Shown here one piece after another: positions 6,946-12,742 of a stretch of DNA of 12,742 bases (positions within the stretch are counted from its first letter, which is position 1; each line of letters opens with the position of its first letter). Origin of the DNA: Paenibacillus sp. oral taxon 786 str. D14 (GTDB lineage: Bacteria > Bacillota > Bacilli > Paenibacillales > Paenibacillaceae); the NCBI RefSeq assembly GCF_000159955.1, contig NZ_GG695975.1, forward strand, positions 193,366 through 206,107. The letters run 5' to 3'. The notes below the pieces were generated by a model. The model was given only the letters and a program-made list of their open reading frames with translations, did not search any database and was not told where the DNA came from. A program made the position numbers and the translations under genes.

Positions 6946-7146
6946 ATGAAAACCATGACATTACAAGTAAGCGGTATGAGCTGCCAACATTGTGTAAATT
7001 CGATCGAAGGTGCTCTGAAACAAATCGGAGTAGAAGGTAAAGTCTATTTAGCTAATGGGTCGGTTGAAGTTCGCTTTGATGAAAGTAAAATCTCGGAAAG
7101 CTTGGTCAAGGAGACCATCGAAGAACAGGGTTACGATGTTATTTAA
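6946..7146 (+). CDS. copZ: CopZ-like copper chaperone (HMA domain)
   Basis: The 66-aa product is a single heavy-metal-associated domain with the metal-binding loop GMSCQHC near its N-terminus (Cys at residues 13 and 16) and the usual ending QGYDV. Such proteins carry Cu(I) in the cytosol to CopA-type ATPases or to CsoR. I start at ATG 6946, giving MKTMTLQVSGMSC; an AAAGGAG lies 12 bases upstream, a slightly long spacing. Met4 (ATG 6955) is also possible, while the frame's more distant ATG at 6907 overlaps the -10 element and cannot be used from this promoter. Regulation by copper through the two upstream palindromes is strongly suggested. No CopA gene follows, which is unusual for a copZ locus. 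Confidence 0.93.
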   Translation: MKTMTLQVSGMSCQHCVNSIEGALKQIGVEGKVYLANGSVEVRFDESKISESLVKETIEEQGYDVI

Positions 7147-7248
7147 CCGGTGTTTAAATCCTTGAAACGATTTTAAATTTCGATGATGTATTCATGCGGA
7201 TGCGACGCGTAAAAATGCGACAATCCTAAAAAGTGAGGAGATGAGAAG

Positions 7249-7869
7249 ATGAGTGAACGGATAAAAATCGCTGTATCTCCGCCTATACAACTAGGAGGAA
7301 GCCTCTTTACATCCGAACAATTAATCGAAATCGGCCGTCTGGTTGGACCAGAAGGGAAAATGGAGATGACTCCTTTTAAACAATTATACTTGGAAATACC
7401 ATCCTATCGGGAAGAGGAGATTACTCAGCAGCTTCGAAATCAGGGTCTTGAAGTAAATCCTTCGGGTTTTGTAACCAAAAGCTTGATTGCGTGCAATTTT
7501 TGCAAAGGGGCCGAAGAAGCCGGCTTAGATGTAGCTCGCCAGCTAAACAAAGCCATTTCGGGTATGCAAACACCGTCCCCTTTGAAGATTGGTTATGCTG
7601 GCTGTGCGCTTGGCACAAGCGAGCCTTTATTAAAAGATATTAGTGTCGTGAAAATGAGAAATACATTTGATATTTATGTAGGAGGAGAGCCAAAAGGGAT
7701 AAAGGCATCGTTCGCTCAACTGCTTCTGACCAGCTTATCGGAAGATGATGTTGTTTCGGTCGTAAGCAAACTCGTTTATTATTATAAGGAACATGCCAAG
7801 GGAAAAGAGAAATTCAGCAAGTTTGTTCAACGAATTTCGATCGAACATTTAAAAAACATCGCTTCATAA
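7249..7869 (+). CDS. Small nitrite/sulfite reductase-like protein with three cysteines
   Basis: The 206-aa product follows a good GTGAGGAG RBS (7233-7240). An N-terminal ferredoxin-like half-domain (about 1-70) with a TPFKQLYLEIP motif resembles NIR_SIR_ferr. A second part resembles the 4Fe-4S/siroheme region, with IACNFCKGAEEAG (Cys82, Cys85) and GYAGCALGTSEP (Cys119), then a VYVGGEPKG-like IYVGGEP segment. Canonical enzymes have C-x5-C and C-x3-C; here the first pair is C-x2-C and the last Cys is replaced (Thr123), so the cluster/siroheme site is altered. Its size is near that of minimal single-repeat sulfite reductases. It is 102 bases downstream of the chaperone gene without a terminator I can see, so copper-regulated cotranscription is likely. 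Possible roles: redox or sulfur chemistry, siroheme or metal binding; activity is uncertain. Confidence 0.8.
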   Translation: MSERIKIAVSPPIQLGGSLFTSEQLIEIGRLVGPEGKMEMTPFKQLYLEIPSYREEEITQQLRNQGLEVNPSGFVTKSLIACNFCKGAEEAGLDVARQLNKAISGMQTPSPLKIGYAGCALGTSEPLLKDISVVKMRNTFDIYVGGEPKGIKASFAQLLLTSLSEDDVVSVVSKLVYYYKEHAKGKEKFSKFVQRISIEHLKNIAS

Positions 7870-7875
7870 AAACAG

Positions 7876-8118
7876 GTGGAGAATAATTGTGGTTGTCGCT
7901 TTGTTTGGTTGGTATCAGGGTTCTTCATCTCATGGATTGGAGGAATCATGGGAGCTGCCGTCACTCCAAGATACGCACTAATCACTGTAAAGATGTCTGG
8001 GGCGAATATCAATCGAAGAACGAAGGAAAACGTGGAAAAAACGGGGCTCGATATTGAACAAAATGAACGGTTGTTTTCGACAATCGTCAGAAGTATAACC
8101 CTGAGTACAATGGTTTGA
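7876..8118 (+). pseudogene. Methyltransferase C-terminal remnant fused to an unrelated hydrophobic leader
   Basis: An open frame of 80 codons begins at GTG 7876. Codons 1-34 encode a Cys-containing hydrophobic stretch (CGCR, then GFFISWIGGIMGAAVT) that I do not recognise. From about codon 36 it matches the end of the upstream methyltransferase: SGANINRRT-x-ENVEK-x-GL-x-IEQNE is shared. The fragment lacks the SAM-binding half and cannot be a methyltransferase. There is no clean RBS for the GTG, since GGTGGAG overlaps it. The most likely reading is a decayed paralogue or recombination scar. Expression as a small membrane peptide is possible but unsupported. This fills most of the gap between the sulfite-reductase-like gene and the secreted peptide gene. 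Confidence 0.7.
7980..8104 (+). repeat. Direct repeat, copy 2 (methyltransferase fragment)
   Basis: This is the gap-free match to 6608-6732. Homology begins abruptly at AATCACTGT and ends after AACCCTGA. Ten of the 13 differences are spread through the interior, which argues against a very recent duplication. Confidence 0.9.
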
Positions 8119-8197
8119 TCTTAATAACTTCTTCACAATGTATAAATTAGTTCTTCATATTTATTGTTTATATTATATTCAAAAGGAGGAGATACTA

Positions 8198-8479
8198 ATG
8201 AAAAAACTATGGATTGGACTCGCAACGATGGCTTTAGTGATGGGAATTGGAACGGCAGGTGTCTATGCGGCTACATCCGAAAACGGCACCGACGACAGCG
8301 GTAAAACAAATAACCAAAGCACCTTTGAACAAATGTTGCCGCATGCCAAACAAATGCACCCGGATCTCTCCGAGGAACAAATTCGGGAGATGTATAATAA
8401 CTGCCATGGTGGCAATGGCTCGGGTGCTAAAGGTATGATGAACAATACTCAGATGGGCAGCAATATGATGAACTTCTAA
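8198..8479 (+). CDS. Secreted Met/His-rich small protein
   Basis: The start is ATG 8198 behind a near-perfect AAAGGAGGAGA RBS (8180-8190); a more upstream in-frame ATG at 8138 has no RBS. The 93-aa product has a Sec signal peptide (MKKLW, a hydrophobic run, cleavage near VYA-A at residues 24-25). The mature part of about 69 residues has an acidic, Asn-rich start, a helix-like block (FEQMLPHAKQMHPDLSEEQI) and a tail with NNCHGGNG and GMMNNTQMGSNMMNF. Eight Met, three His and one Cys in the mature part suggest extracellular soft-metal (Cu(I)/Ag(I)) binding. The PDLSEEQIREMY block resembles small secreted Bacillales proteins of unknown function. It precedes a two-component system and may feed information to it. 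Confidence 0.82.
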   Translation: MKKLWIGLATMALVMGIGTAGVYAATSENGTDDSGKTNNQSTFEQMLPHAKQMHPDLSEEQIREMYNNCHGGNGSGAKGMMNNTQMGSNMMNF

Positions 8480-8489
8480 TCACGAATTT

Positions 8490-8528
8490 AGACAGGCCTC
8501 GCGAGTTACGTGAGGTCTTGTCTTATTT
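8490..8528 (+). terminator. Hairpin between the secreted peptide gene and response regulator 2
   Basis: The arms 8490-8503 and 8509-8523 pair over about 14 bp with one bulged T and two G-T pairs, around an AGTTA loop. The following TATTTAA is only weakly T-rich. It may be a leaky terminator that gives high expression of the peptide and lower expression of the regulator/kinase pair from one promoter. Confidence 0.65.
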
Positions 8529-8543
8529 AATGAAAGGATTTGT

Positions 8544-9251
8544 ATGGAACGGACAAAAATTTTAATTGTCGATGATGAGCCAAGCCTTCTCCACGTCATT
8601 AAAGCCTATCTGGAGAAACAGGATTACCTGGTTTATGAAACAGATTCAGGGCAGGGTGCGCTTCGGCTTTTTGAAAATCTCCAACCTGACTTAATCATCT
8701 TAGACTTAATGCTTCCGGATCTTTCGGGTGAGGATGTCTGCAAAACGATCCGAAAGAAATCGGATATACCTATCCTCATGTTGACCGCCAAAAGCGGTGA
8801 AGATGACCTTGTTCACGGTCTATTAATTGGAGCTGATGACTATCTTGTCAAGCCGTTCAGCCCTCGGGAACTGATGGCCAGAGTGATCAGCTTGCTAAGA
8901 AGATCCAAGTCCGCTGGATACACGACTCAGGAAAAAAAGATTTCTTTCGGCGGGAACCGCCTATCCATCGATCCGGAACGGCATGAAGTAACAGTCAGGG
9001 GTGAAATCGTCCAGCTTACCCCCATTGAATTCAAATTACTTGAAACTTTAGCCAAACATCCTAAAAGAGCATTTAGCCGTTTCGAACTGGTTAATCTGAT
9101 CCAAGGTGATGATTTTGAAGGTATGGAACGAACGATCGATGTCCATATCAAGAACATCCGCCAAAAAATCGGTGATGATCCTAAAAATCCATCGTTTATT
9201 ATTACGGTCTATGGGGTGGGTTATAAATTTCAGGAGGTCCCTGATGAATAG
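8544..9251 (+). CDS. OmpR/PhoB-family response regulator (system 2)
   Basis: The 235-aa product starts at ATG 8544 behind AAAGGAT. The receiver domain (about 4-120) has D10/D11, phospho-acceptor Asp54 in ILDLMLPD, Thr81 and Lys103. The winged-helix domain (about 135-230) contains LTPIEFKLLETL, the recognition region IDVHIKNIRQKIGD and VYGVGYKF. It shares the phrase RAFSR-x-ELVNLI-x-GD with the system 1 regulator, so the two may be paralogues with related DNA targets. The overlapping kinase gene is its obvious partner. A metal-related regulon is inferred from the Met/His-rich secreted peptide directly upstream. Confidence 0.93.
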   Translation: MERTKILIVDDEPSLLHVIKAYLEKQDYLVYETDSGQGALRLFENLQPDLIILDLMLPDLSGEDVCKTIRKKSDIPILMLTAKSGEDDLVHGLLIGADDYLVKPFSPRELMARVISLLRRSKSAGYTTQEKKISFGGNRLSIDPERHEVTVRGEIVQLTPIEFKLLETLAKHPKRAFSRFELVNLIQGDDFEGMERTIDVHIKNIRQKIGDDPKNPSFIITVYGVGYKFQEVPDE

Positions 9252-10617
9252 CGGAGGACTGCGTAAAAGACTGTTAATTTCGCATCTAGGCGTAAGCCTC
9301 GGTTCACTGCTGCTCATCATGATCATTGTTTATCTCGTCATGTCTTTCTCATTTGGAAGGTATACGCAAACCCAGCAACAGGCAGAGGCAGATACGATTG
9401 TCGAAGATTTGGTGGGATCCTATGATGAAAGTTCAAGCGGATGGTCTGAGGATTCTTTAATGTCTATCTCCCATCAAGCTATGCTTCGGAACTATAACGT
9501 GAACATTTATGACGCTGGAGGCAATTTAATCTGGGATACGAAATCCATGGGGAGAATGATGCATGCCTCTACACTGGCTGAAAAAGGTACTATAAATACG
9601 AAAGTAATAACGCGAGATATTACAAAAAATAATGTGAAGATCGGCAGGATCGAAATTGAGGGACTTGCAAGCAATTTTGAAATACAAAACCGACAGTTTC
9701 TGAACCTGTTTAACACGTTACTTTGGGTGGCGTTTATTTTAGCCATTGCCGGTGTAACGATATTTAGCGTAATTATGTCAAATAGCCTAAGCAGGCCTTT
9801 ATTACGCATTAAACAAATAGCTACTCAAATGAAGGAAGGGGACTTGTCTTCCCGTGTTGTACTGGCGCATCGTCAAACGGAAATCGAGGAGGTGGGACTC
9901 GCTTTAAACCATCTAGCGGATACACTGGAGCAACAAGATCAGTTGCGCAAAAATTTAACGGCCGATATCGCCCATGAATTACGCACACCGCTGGCCACGA
10001 TCCAAAGCCATATTGAAGCTTTTCAGGATGGTGTATGGGAAGCAACGCCCGATAAATTGGAGGTTTGTCATGGGCAAGTTATCCGGTTAGTAAAGCTTAT
10101 TCATGATTTGGAGAACTTGTCAGCGGTCGAAAATCCGATGCTCAAGCTAAAACAAGAACCGGTTAGACTACTTGAGGTAATCAGAGAATCCAAAAAAACG
10201 GTAAAAGCTCAGTTCAGCGAGAAACCGATCGATCTCACCATTCAGGAAGAAACTCCTGTTGTTATCACCGGCGATGCTGGACGACTGATTCAAGTTTTTG
10301 TGAACCTGTTGAATAACGCTTATAAATTTACTGGCGAAGGTTCAATTTATGTTAGAATTTTTGAAGCTGCAGATCAAGTGAACGTAACCGTTTCGGATAC
10401 GGGTTCGGGCATAGCGTCCGATGAGCTGCCACATATTTTCGAGCGTTTCTATCGTGGAGATAAATCGCGGAATCGCAAAACAGGCGGTGCCGGAATCGGT
10501 TTGGTTATCGTAAAGGCCATCGTAGAAGCACACGGCGGCAGTATTCATGTCGAGAGTAAAATCAATCAAGGCACCCAGTTTACATTACACTTTCCCAAAT
10601 GTCAAAATAAAAGATGA
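9244..10617 (+). CDS. Membrane sensor histidine kinase (system 2)
   Basis: The start is ATG 9244 (457 aa), with AGGAGG at 9232-9237; it overlaps the regulator gene by eight bases. The longer upstream frame runs inside the regulator and is not used. Architecture: membrane helix about 13-36; extracytoplasmic region about 37-154; second helix about 156-178; HAMP about 180-232; HisKA with LTADIAHELRTPL and phospho-acceptor His244; HATPase_c with VFVNLLNNAYKFT, SDTGSGIA, FERFYRG and GGAGIGLVIVKAI. It is BaeS-like in layout and all catalytic motifs are present. The sensor region contains a compact SMGRMMHAS cluster (Met102, Met105, Met106, His107), a candidate soft-metal site. The gene ends inside the stem of a bidirectional terminator. 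Confidence 0.93.
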   Translation: MNSGGLRKRLLISHLGVSLGSLLLIMIIVYLVMSFSFGRYTQTQQQAEADTIVEDLVGSYDESSSGWSEDSLMSISHQAMLRNYNVNIYDAGGNLIWDTKSMGRMMHASTLAEKGTINTKVITRDITKNNVKIGRIEIEGLASNFEIQNRQFLNLFNTLLWVAFILAIAGVTIFSVIMSNSLSRPLLRIKQIATQMKEGDLSSRVVLAHRQTEIEEVGLALNHLADTLEQQDQLRKNLTADIAHELRTPLATIQSHIEAFQDGVWEATPDKLEVCHGQVIRLVKLIHDLENLSAVENPMLKLKQEPVRLLEVIRESKKTVKAQFSEKPIDLTIQEETPVVITGDAGRLIQVFVNLLNNAYKFTGEGSIYVRIFEAADQVNVTVSDTGSGIASDELPHIFERFYRGDKSRNRKTGGAGIGLVIVKAIVEAHGGSIHVESKINQGTQFTLHFPKCQNKR

Positions 10618-10646
10618 GCTATCTTAACAGAAGAGCTCATCTTTTT
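10610..10646. terminator. Bidirectional terminator between convergent operons
   Basis: AAAGATGAGCT (10610-10620) pairs with AGCTCATCTTT (10634-10644), with a small inner CTT/AAG stem in the loop. TTTTT follows on the plus strand, and a T-rich tract follows on the minus strand, because A-rich sequence precedes the stem. The kinase stop codon lies in the left arm, and the minus-strand gene ends eight bases beyond. Confidence 0.88.
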
Positions 10647-10653
10647 AATCATT

Positions 10654-11088
10654 TTAATTTGTCGAATCATGAACGCTGGCACCTTTTGTTTTTAAGGTTG
10701 TCACCCATCCCTCGGTTAATGGCTGAATTTCAACCTCATCACCAGGGGAGAAACAGGCGAAGTTTTGCATATTATGGATGTTAATGACCGTTACTGTTTT
10801 TTTATTCTCCAATTCGATTTGATTATGGCATCTGCTAATTCCAGTTTCGTCTGCTTCGCAATCCGTATCTGTTTTAACGGTGCCCTTCAATAAAGTATCC
10901 ACATTACCCTCGAGTAATTGAGTAATGTACCGTTTTTCTTTACCGTTATTTTGCCAATCATAAGTTTTTTCATCAAAGGAAAAGGAATTTGAATTATTAG
11001 AAGATTTATTCGTAAAAATGCTGCCAACTCCCAAAACAACAATAATGATGAATAACGATCCTACTGCCCAAATCGTCTTTTTTCTCAA
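10654..11088 (-). CDS. Membrane-anchored protein with three cysteines, unknown family
   Basis: The 144-aa product begins at TTG (11088-11086), with GGGGAG (plus-strand 11098-11103) nine bases upstream; no better ATG exists. After MRKKTIW there is one membrane helix (about 8-26), then a Ser/Asn-rich linker and an external domain (about 40-140). This domain has Cys77, Cys87 and Cys112 in contexts KTDTDCEAD, ISRCHNQIEL and NFACFSPGDEVEI. The alternating strands and the SPGDEVEIQPL turn suggest a small OB-like beta fold (inference). I do not recognise the family. It lies 29 bases downstream of the NusG domain II gene in the same operon; two of the cysteines could form a disulfide or a metal site. 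Confidence 0.72.
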   Translation of the reverse strand: MRKKTIWAVGSLFIIIVVLGVGSIFTNKSSNNSNSFSFDEKTYDWQNNGKEKRYITQLLEGNVDTLLKGTVKTDTDCEADETGISRCHNQIELENKKTVTVINIHNMQNFACFSPGDEVEIQPLTEGWVTTLKTKGASVHDSTN

Positions 11089-11117
11089 TATCTAGCACTC
11101 CCCGTTTATAGATCAGC

Positions 11118-11525
11118 TTATTTTACATAAGCATCGATCTCGTTTTCGGCGTTATTTTTTTCTGATCCATCGACCTCTATAAACATTCGCAATGGCAAAC
11201 AAATGATGGCTTCTTTGGGTTTGGAAATCAGTCCGAAAGTGAAGCAAATCTTCTGCGGACAATCGGATTCGATGACTTCAATGCCTTTGTCATGGATCTT
11301 CAGGATATCATAACCTCTTTCTGTTTTTACTTCGATAATTTGGGGTTCATCAGTAAGCTTCACCGTCTTGAAGATCTTATTATCCACCCTAATCGTCGCG
11401 TAATAATCCTTGTTCATGTTCGTTACGGCATCATTTGTAATCCATCTGGCTCCCAATATAAATGTGGCCAGTAGTATAATGCAAACAATTAAGATTAAAT
11501 CACCCTTTTTAAGCTTATGGTTCAT
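11118..11525 (-). CDS. NusG domain II-containing membrane-anchored protein
   Basis: The 135-aa product starts at ATG 11525 behind GGGGATGA. It has an N-terminal membrane helix (about 8-28) and an external domain with the NusG_II signature: ESDCPQKICFTFGLI (Cys89, Cys94) followed by IICLPLRMFIEV (Cys109). This is the detached, exported version of the NusG insert domain, widespread in Firmicutes next to ApbE/FMN or prenyl-diphosphate genes; no such partner is visible here. It is not a transcription factor. The conserved Cys trio suggests a redox or metal-binding role outside the membrane, but function is unknown. The first of two genes in the minus-strand unit. The upstream stretch has TACAAT on the minus strand (11564-11559) as a possible -10 but no clear -35. 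Confidence 0.85.
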   Translation of the reverse strand: MNHKLKKGDLILIVCIILLATFILGARWITNDAVTNMNKDYYATIRVDNKIFKTVKLTDEPQIIEVKTERGYDILKIHDKGIEVIESDCPQKICFTFGLISKPKEAIICLPLRMFIEVDGSEKNNAENEIDAYVK

Positions 11526-11708
11526 CTGTTGGTCATCCCCAAAATAATATCTCTTTAAATTGTATCTGAAAAATATGTGTTTTCTTTGTAGAAATGATGT
11601 GATATTCGGAACAATTACTAATCATCGAATTTCTGAATTAAAAAACTACACTGGAGCATAATACCTCATGTATTTTAATTAATTGGAATGGAAGGTGAAA
11701 AGTTACAA

Positions 11709-12038
11709 ATGTCTCACGAACAGTTTCAACATTGCATCGATGAGTGTCTGCGCTGCATGGTCGCATGTAACCATTGTTACACATCCTGTTTAGAAGAAGA
11801 CAATATCGGGATGATGAAAGAATGTATACGATTGGATCGGGAGTGTGCTGATATTTGCGCCTTCTCTGCGCAAGCGATGTCCATGAACACTTCTTATGCG
11901 AAACAAATCTGTAAGATCTGTGCGGATGTTTGTGAAGCATGCGGAAACGAATGCAAAAAGCATAGTTCAGAACATTGCCAGCAATGTGCCGAAGCATGTT
12001 TTAGATGTGCTGAAGCATGCCGTAAAATGGCCGCATAA
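11709..12038 (+). CDS. Four-helix-bundle Cu(I) storage protein, Csp3/DUF326 type
   Basis: I start at ATG 11709 (109 aa), with AAGGTGA ending about 10 bases upstream; an ATG at 11688 overlaps that RBS. The protein has 19 cysteines arranged as repeated C-x2-C and C-x3-C pairs along four helices (for example HCIDECLRCMVAC, ECIRLDRECADIC, ICKICADVCEACGNEC, CQQCAEACFRCAEAC). This matches the cytosolic Csp3 proteins such as B. subtilis YhjQ, which hold many Cu(I) ions through thiolates lining the bundle. There is no signal peptide, so it should store copper in the cytosol. It is a single-gene unit with a strong hairpin after it. No CsoR-type box is visible in its 170-base upstream region, so its regulation is open. 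Confidence 0.93.
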   Translation: MSHEQFQHCIDECLRCMVACNHCYTSCLEEDNIGMMKECIRLDRECADICAFSAQAMSMNTSYAKQICKICADVCEACGNECKKHSSEHCQQCAEACFRCAEACRKMAA

Positions 12039-12040
12039 TC

Positions 12041-12083
12041 ATCAAACCCTAAAACCCGTTTCTGTCGGGCTTTAGGGTTTGAT
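12041..12083. terminator. Strong hairpin between convergent genes
   Basis: ATCAAACCCTAAA (12041-12053) pairs with 12071-12083 and CCCG with CGGG, with one A-C mismatch and a seven-base loop: 17 pairs in all. It lies two bases after the Csp3 stop and 21 bases past the end of the minus-strand gene. No T-tract follows on either strand, so it may act mainly by stabilising transcript 3' ends or as a non-canonical terminator. Confidence 0.7.
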
Positions 12084-12104
12084 CTGTTTGGAATGTTATT
12101 CGAA

Positions 12105-12623
12105 TTACATGATAAAAAAATCTGCAGCCAGAAAAAGACAAATCGTCGTAAACATCCAAATGGGGTTAGATAGAAGGGACGATTTCTTGTTAAGATCTCC
12201 AGGGGCTATTTCACCTTGTAACAAAATAAAGACTAGGAACAGGATTGCAATTGTAAACAAAGCAATAATATTCAACATGGTATGGGTTGAAGATGGAGGG
12301 ATCATAACCAAAAGCATTGTTCCCATCATTCCACCCATGACTCCGGATAATAATCCGTCTATCACCGCCATAAGACCTTTTGGCCATCCAATAAATGTGC
12401 CAGTAAGGCCACCTGCTAACATGCTAAGCAAAGTTGTTATGAAAAAGTCGTCTGAAATTATGACTGTCAGAAGGCTACCCATTCCCAAGCCGACAGACAT
12501 TCCCACAGCCATCGCCGTCATCATGCCTGCCATACTACTTAACTGAGTTCGAAAAGAAATAATAAATAAATATAGCCATACCGTTAGAAGAAAAGACAAT
12601 GCAATTAATGGGAAGAAGATCAA
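12105..12623 (-). CDS. Met- and Gly-rich polytopic membrane protein, unknown family
   Basis: The 172-aa product starts at TTG (12623-12621), with AGGGGGT eight bases upstream and a TATAAT on the minus strand (12651-12646) as likely -10 element. About six hydrophobic segments are visible (4-24, 30-56, 60-80, 86-108, 114-136, 154-172). The second to fourth are packed with Gly and Met (MAGMMTAMAVGMSVGLGMG, GGLTGTFIGWPKG, SGVMGGMMGTM), giving glycine-zipper helix packing. Met-lined helices occur in copper transporters, but no known transporter motif (such as CPC or M-x3-M with paired helices) is evident. I do not recognise the family. A plus-strand frame over the same bases is its shadow. Placement beside the copper storage gene supports a metal-related role only weakly. 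Confidence 0.75.
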   Translation of the reverse strand: MIFFPLIALSFLLTVWLYLFIISFRTQLSSMAGMMTAMAVGMSVGLGMGSLLTVIISDDFFITTLLSMLAGGLTGTFIGWPKGLMAVIDGLLSGVMGGMMGTMLLVMIPPSSTHTMLNIIALFTIAILFLVFILLQGEIAPGDLNKKSSLLSNPIWMFTTICLFLAADFFIM

Positions 12624-12699
12624 TGCTTATACCCCCTAGACCTATATTATACTTTAAGATATGGCTTGTTCATTTTGAATATGCACCCCAGTTATGTAA

Positions 12700-12728
12700 T
12701 TGCAATTAATAGGGGGTGGGGGTATATT
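12700..12728 (+). promoter_or_regulatory. Outward promoter with G-rich half-site at the right edge
   Basis: TTGCAA (12700-12705) and TATATT (12723-12728) are 17 bp apart. The spacer ends in GGGGGTGGGGGTAT (12712-12725), whose right half matches the GGGGTATA arm of the operator at 6899-6906. It points to a metal-regulated gene beyond the window. The left arm of a palindrome is missing, so repressor binding is tentative. Confidence 0.5.
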
Positions 12729-12742
12729 ATTTATATAATAAG

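Noticed and set aside
7147..7248. Possible separate promoter for the sulfite-reductase-like gene (TTGAAA at 7162-7167)
   Set aside because: No -10 element at acceptable spacing; cotranscription with copZ is simpler.
9106..9243. 46-residue N-terminal extension of kinase 2
   Set aside because: It is out-of-frame translation of the response regulator; ATG 9244 has AGGAGG and gives a normal kinase N-terminus.
11638..11997. Minus-strand 119-residue Cys/His-containing frame opposite the Csp3 gene
   Set aside because: It is the antisense shadow of a Cys-rich coding frame and has no RBS.
12079..12546. Plus-strand 155-residue frame rich in Ile and Pro
   Set aside because: It is the complement of a convincing membrane protein on the minus strand and begins in the terminator hairpin.

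Overview
The window looks like a chromosomal or plasmid accessory region from a low-to-mid GC Gram-positive bacterium of the Bacillales, most like Paenibacillus, Brevibacillus or a relative. The grounds are strong AGGAGG-type ribosome binding sites, GTG and TTG starts beside ATG, a sigma-A type promoter, lipobox lipoprotein processing, and protein families typical of that group. The genus is inference only. I see no transposase, integrase, tRNA, rRNA or CRISPR array.

The theme is metal handling at the cell envelope, most probably copper. Left block (6-6761, + strand): a His-rich DUF2933-like membrane peptide; an exported seven-bladed YVTN-type beta-propeller; a strong terminator; a lipoprotein YVTN propeller; a divergent Lgt-like prolipoprotein diacylglyceryl transferase; an OmpR-family response regulator and its histidine kinase; a small two-helix membrane protein; and a class I SAM methyltransferase. 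Most junctions from the lipoprotein onward are tight or overlapping, so 1803-6761 reads as one operon ending at a hairpin terminator near 6815-6845.

Middle block (6846-8479, + strand): a promoter carrying two palindromes of the kind recognised by the copper-sensing repressor CsoR drives a CopZ-like copper chaperone and a small nitrite/sulfite-reductase-like protein with an unusual cysteine pattern. A fragment of about 125 bp follows that is about 90% identical to the 3' part of the methyltransferase gene 1.37 kb upstream. Then comes a secreted Met/His-rich peptide with its own very strong RBS.

Right block: a second response regulator/kinase pair (8544-10617, +) ends at a bidirectional terminator that it shares with a two-gene minus-strand unit (11525-10654) coding for a NusG domain II protein and a membrane-anchored cysteine-containing protein. 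A divergent gene at 11709-12038 encodes a 19-cysteine four-helix-bundle copper storage protein (Csp3/DUF326). It converges, through a 17-bp hairpin, on a Met- and Gly-rich polytopic membrane protein (12623-12105, -). The last 45 bases hold a promoter-like sequence with a G-rich half-site resembling the CsoR box, pointing to another gene beyond the right edge.

Proposed working model (inference): copper entering the cell derepresses chaperone CopZ through CsoR; Csp3 stores Cu(I) in the cytosol; surface propeller proteins and Met/His-rich peptides handle metal outside the membrane; the two two-component systems sense envelope metal or stress; and the Lgt-like enzyme may serve the neighbouring lipoprotein. 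CsoR and the CopA ATPase are not in the window and would be expected nearby. The least described parts are the propeller-lipoprotein/Lgt-like/two-component/methyltransferase operon and the three-cysteine sulfite-reductase-like protein.
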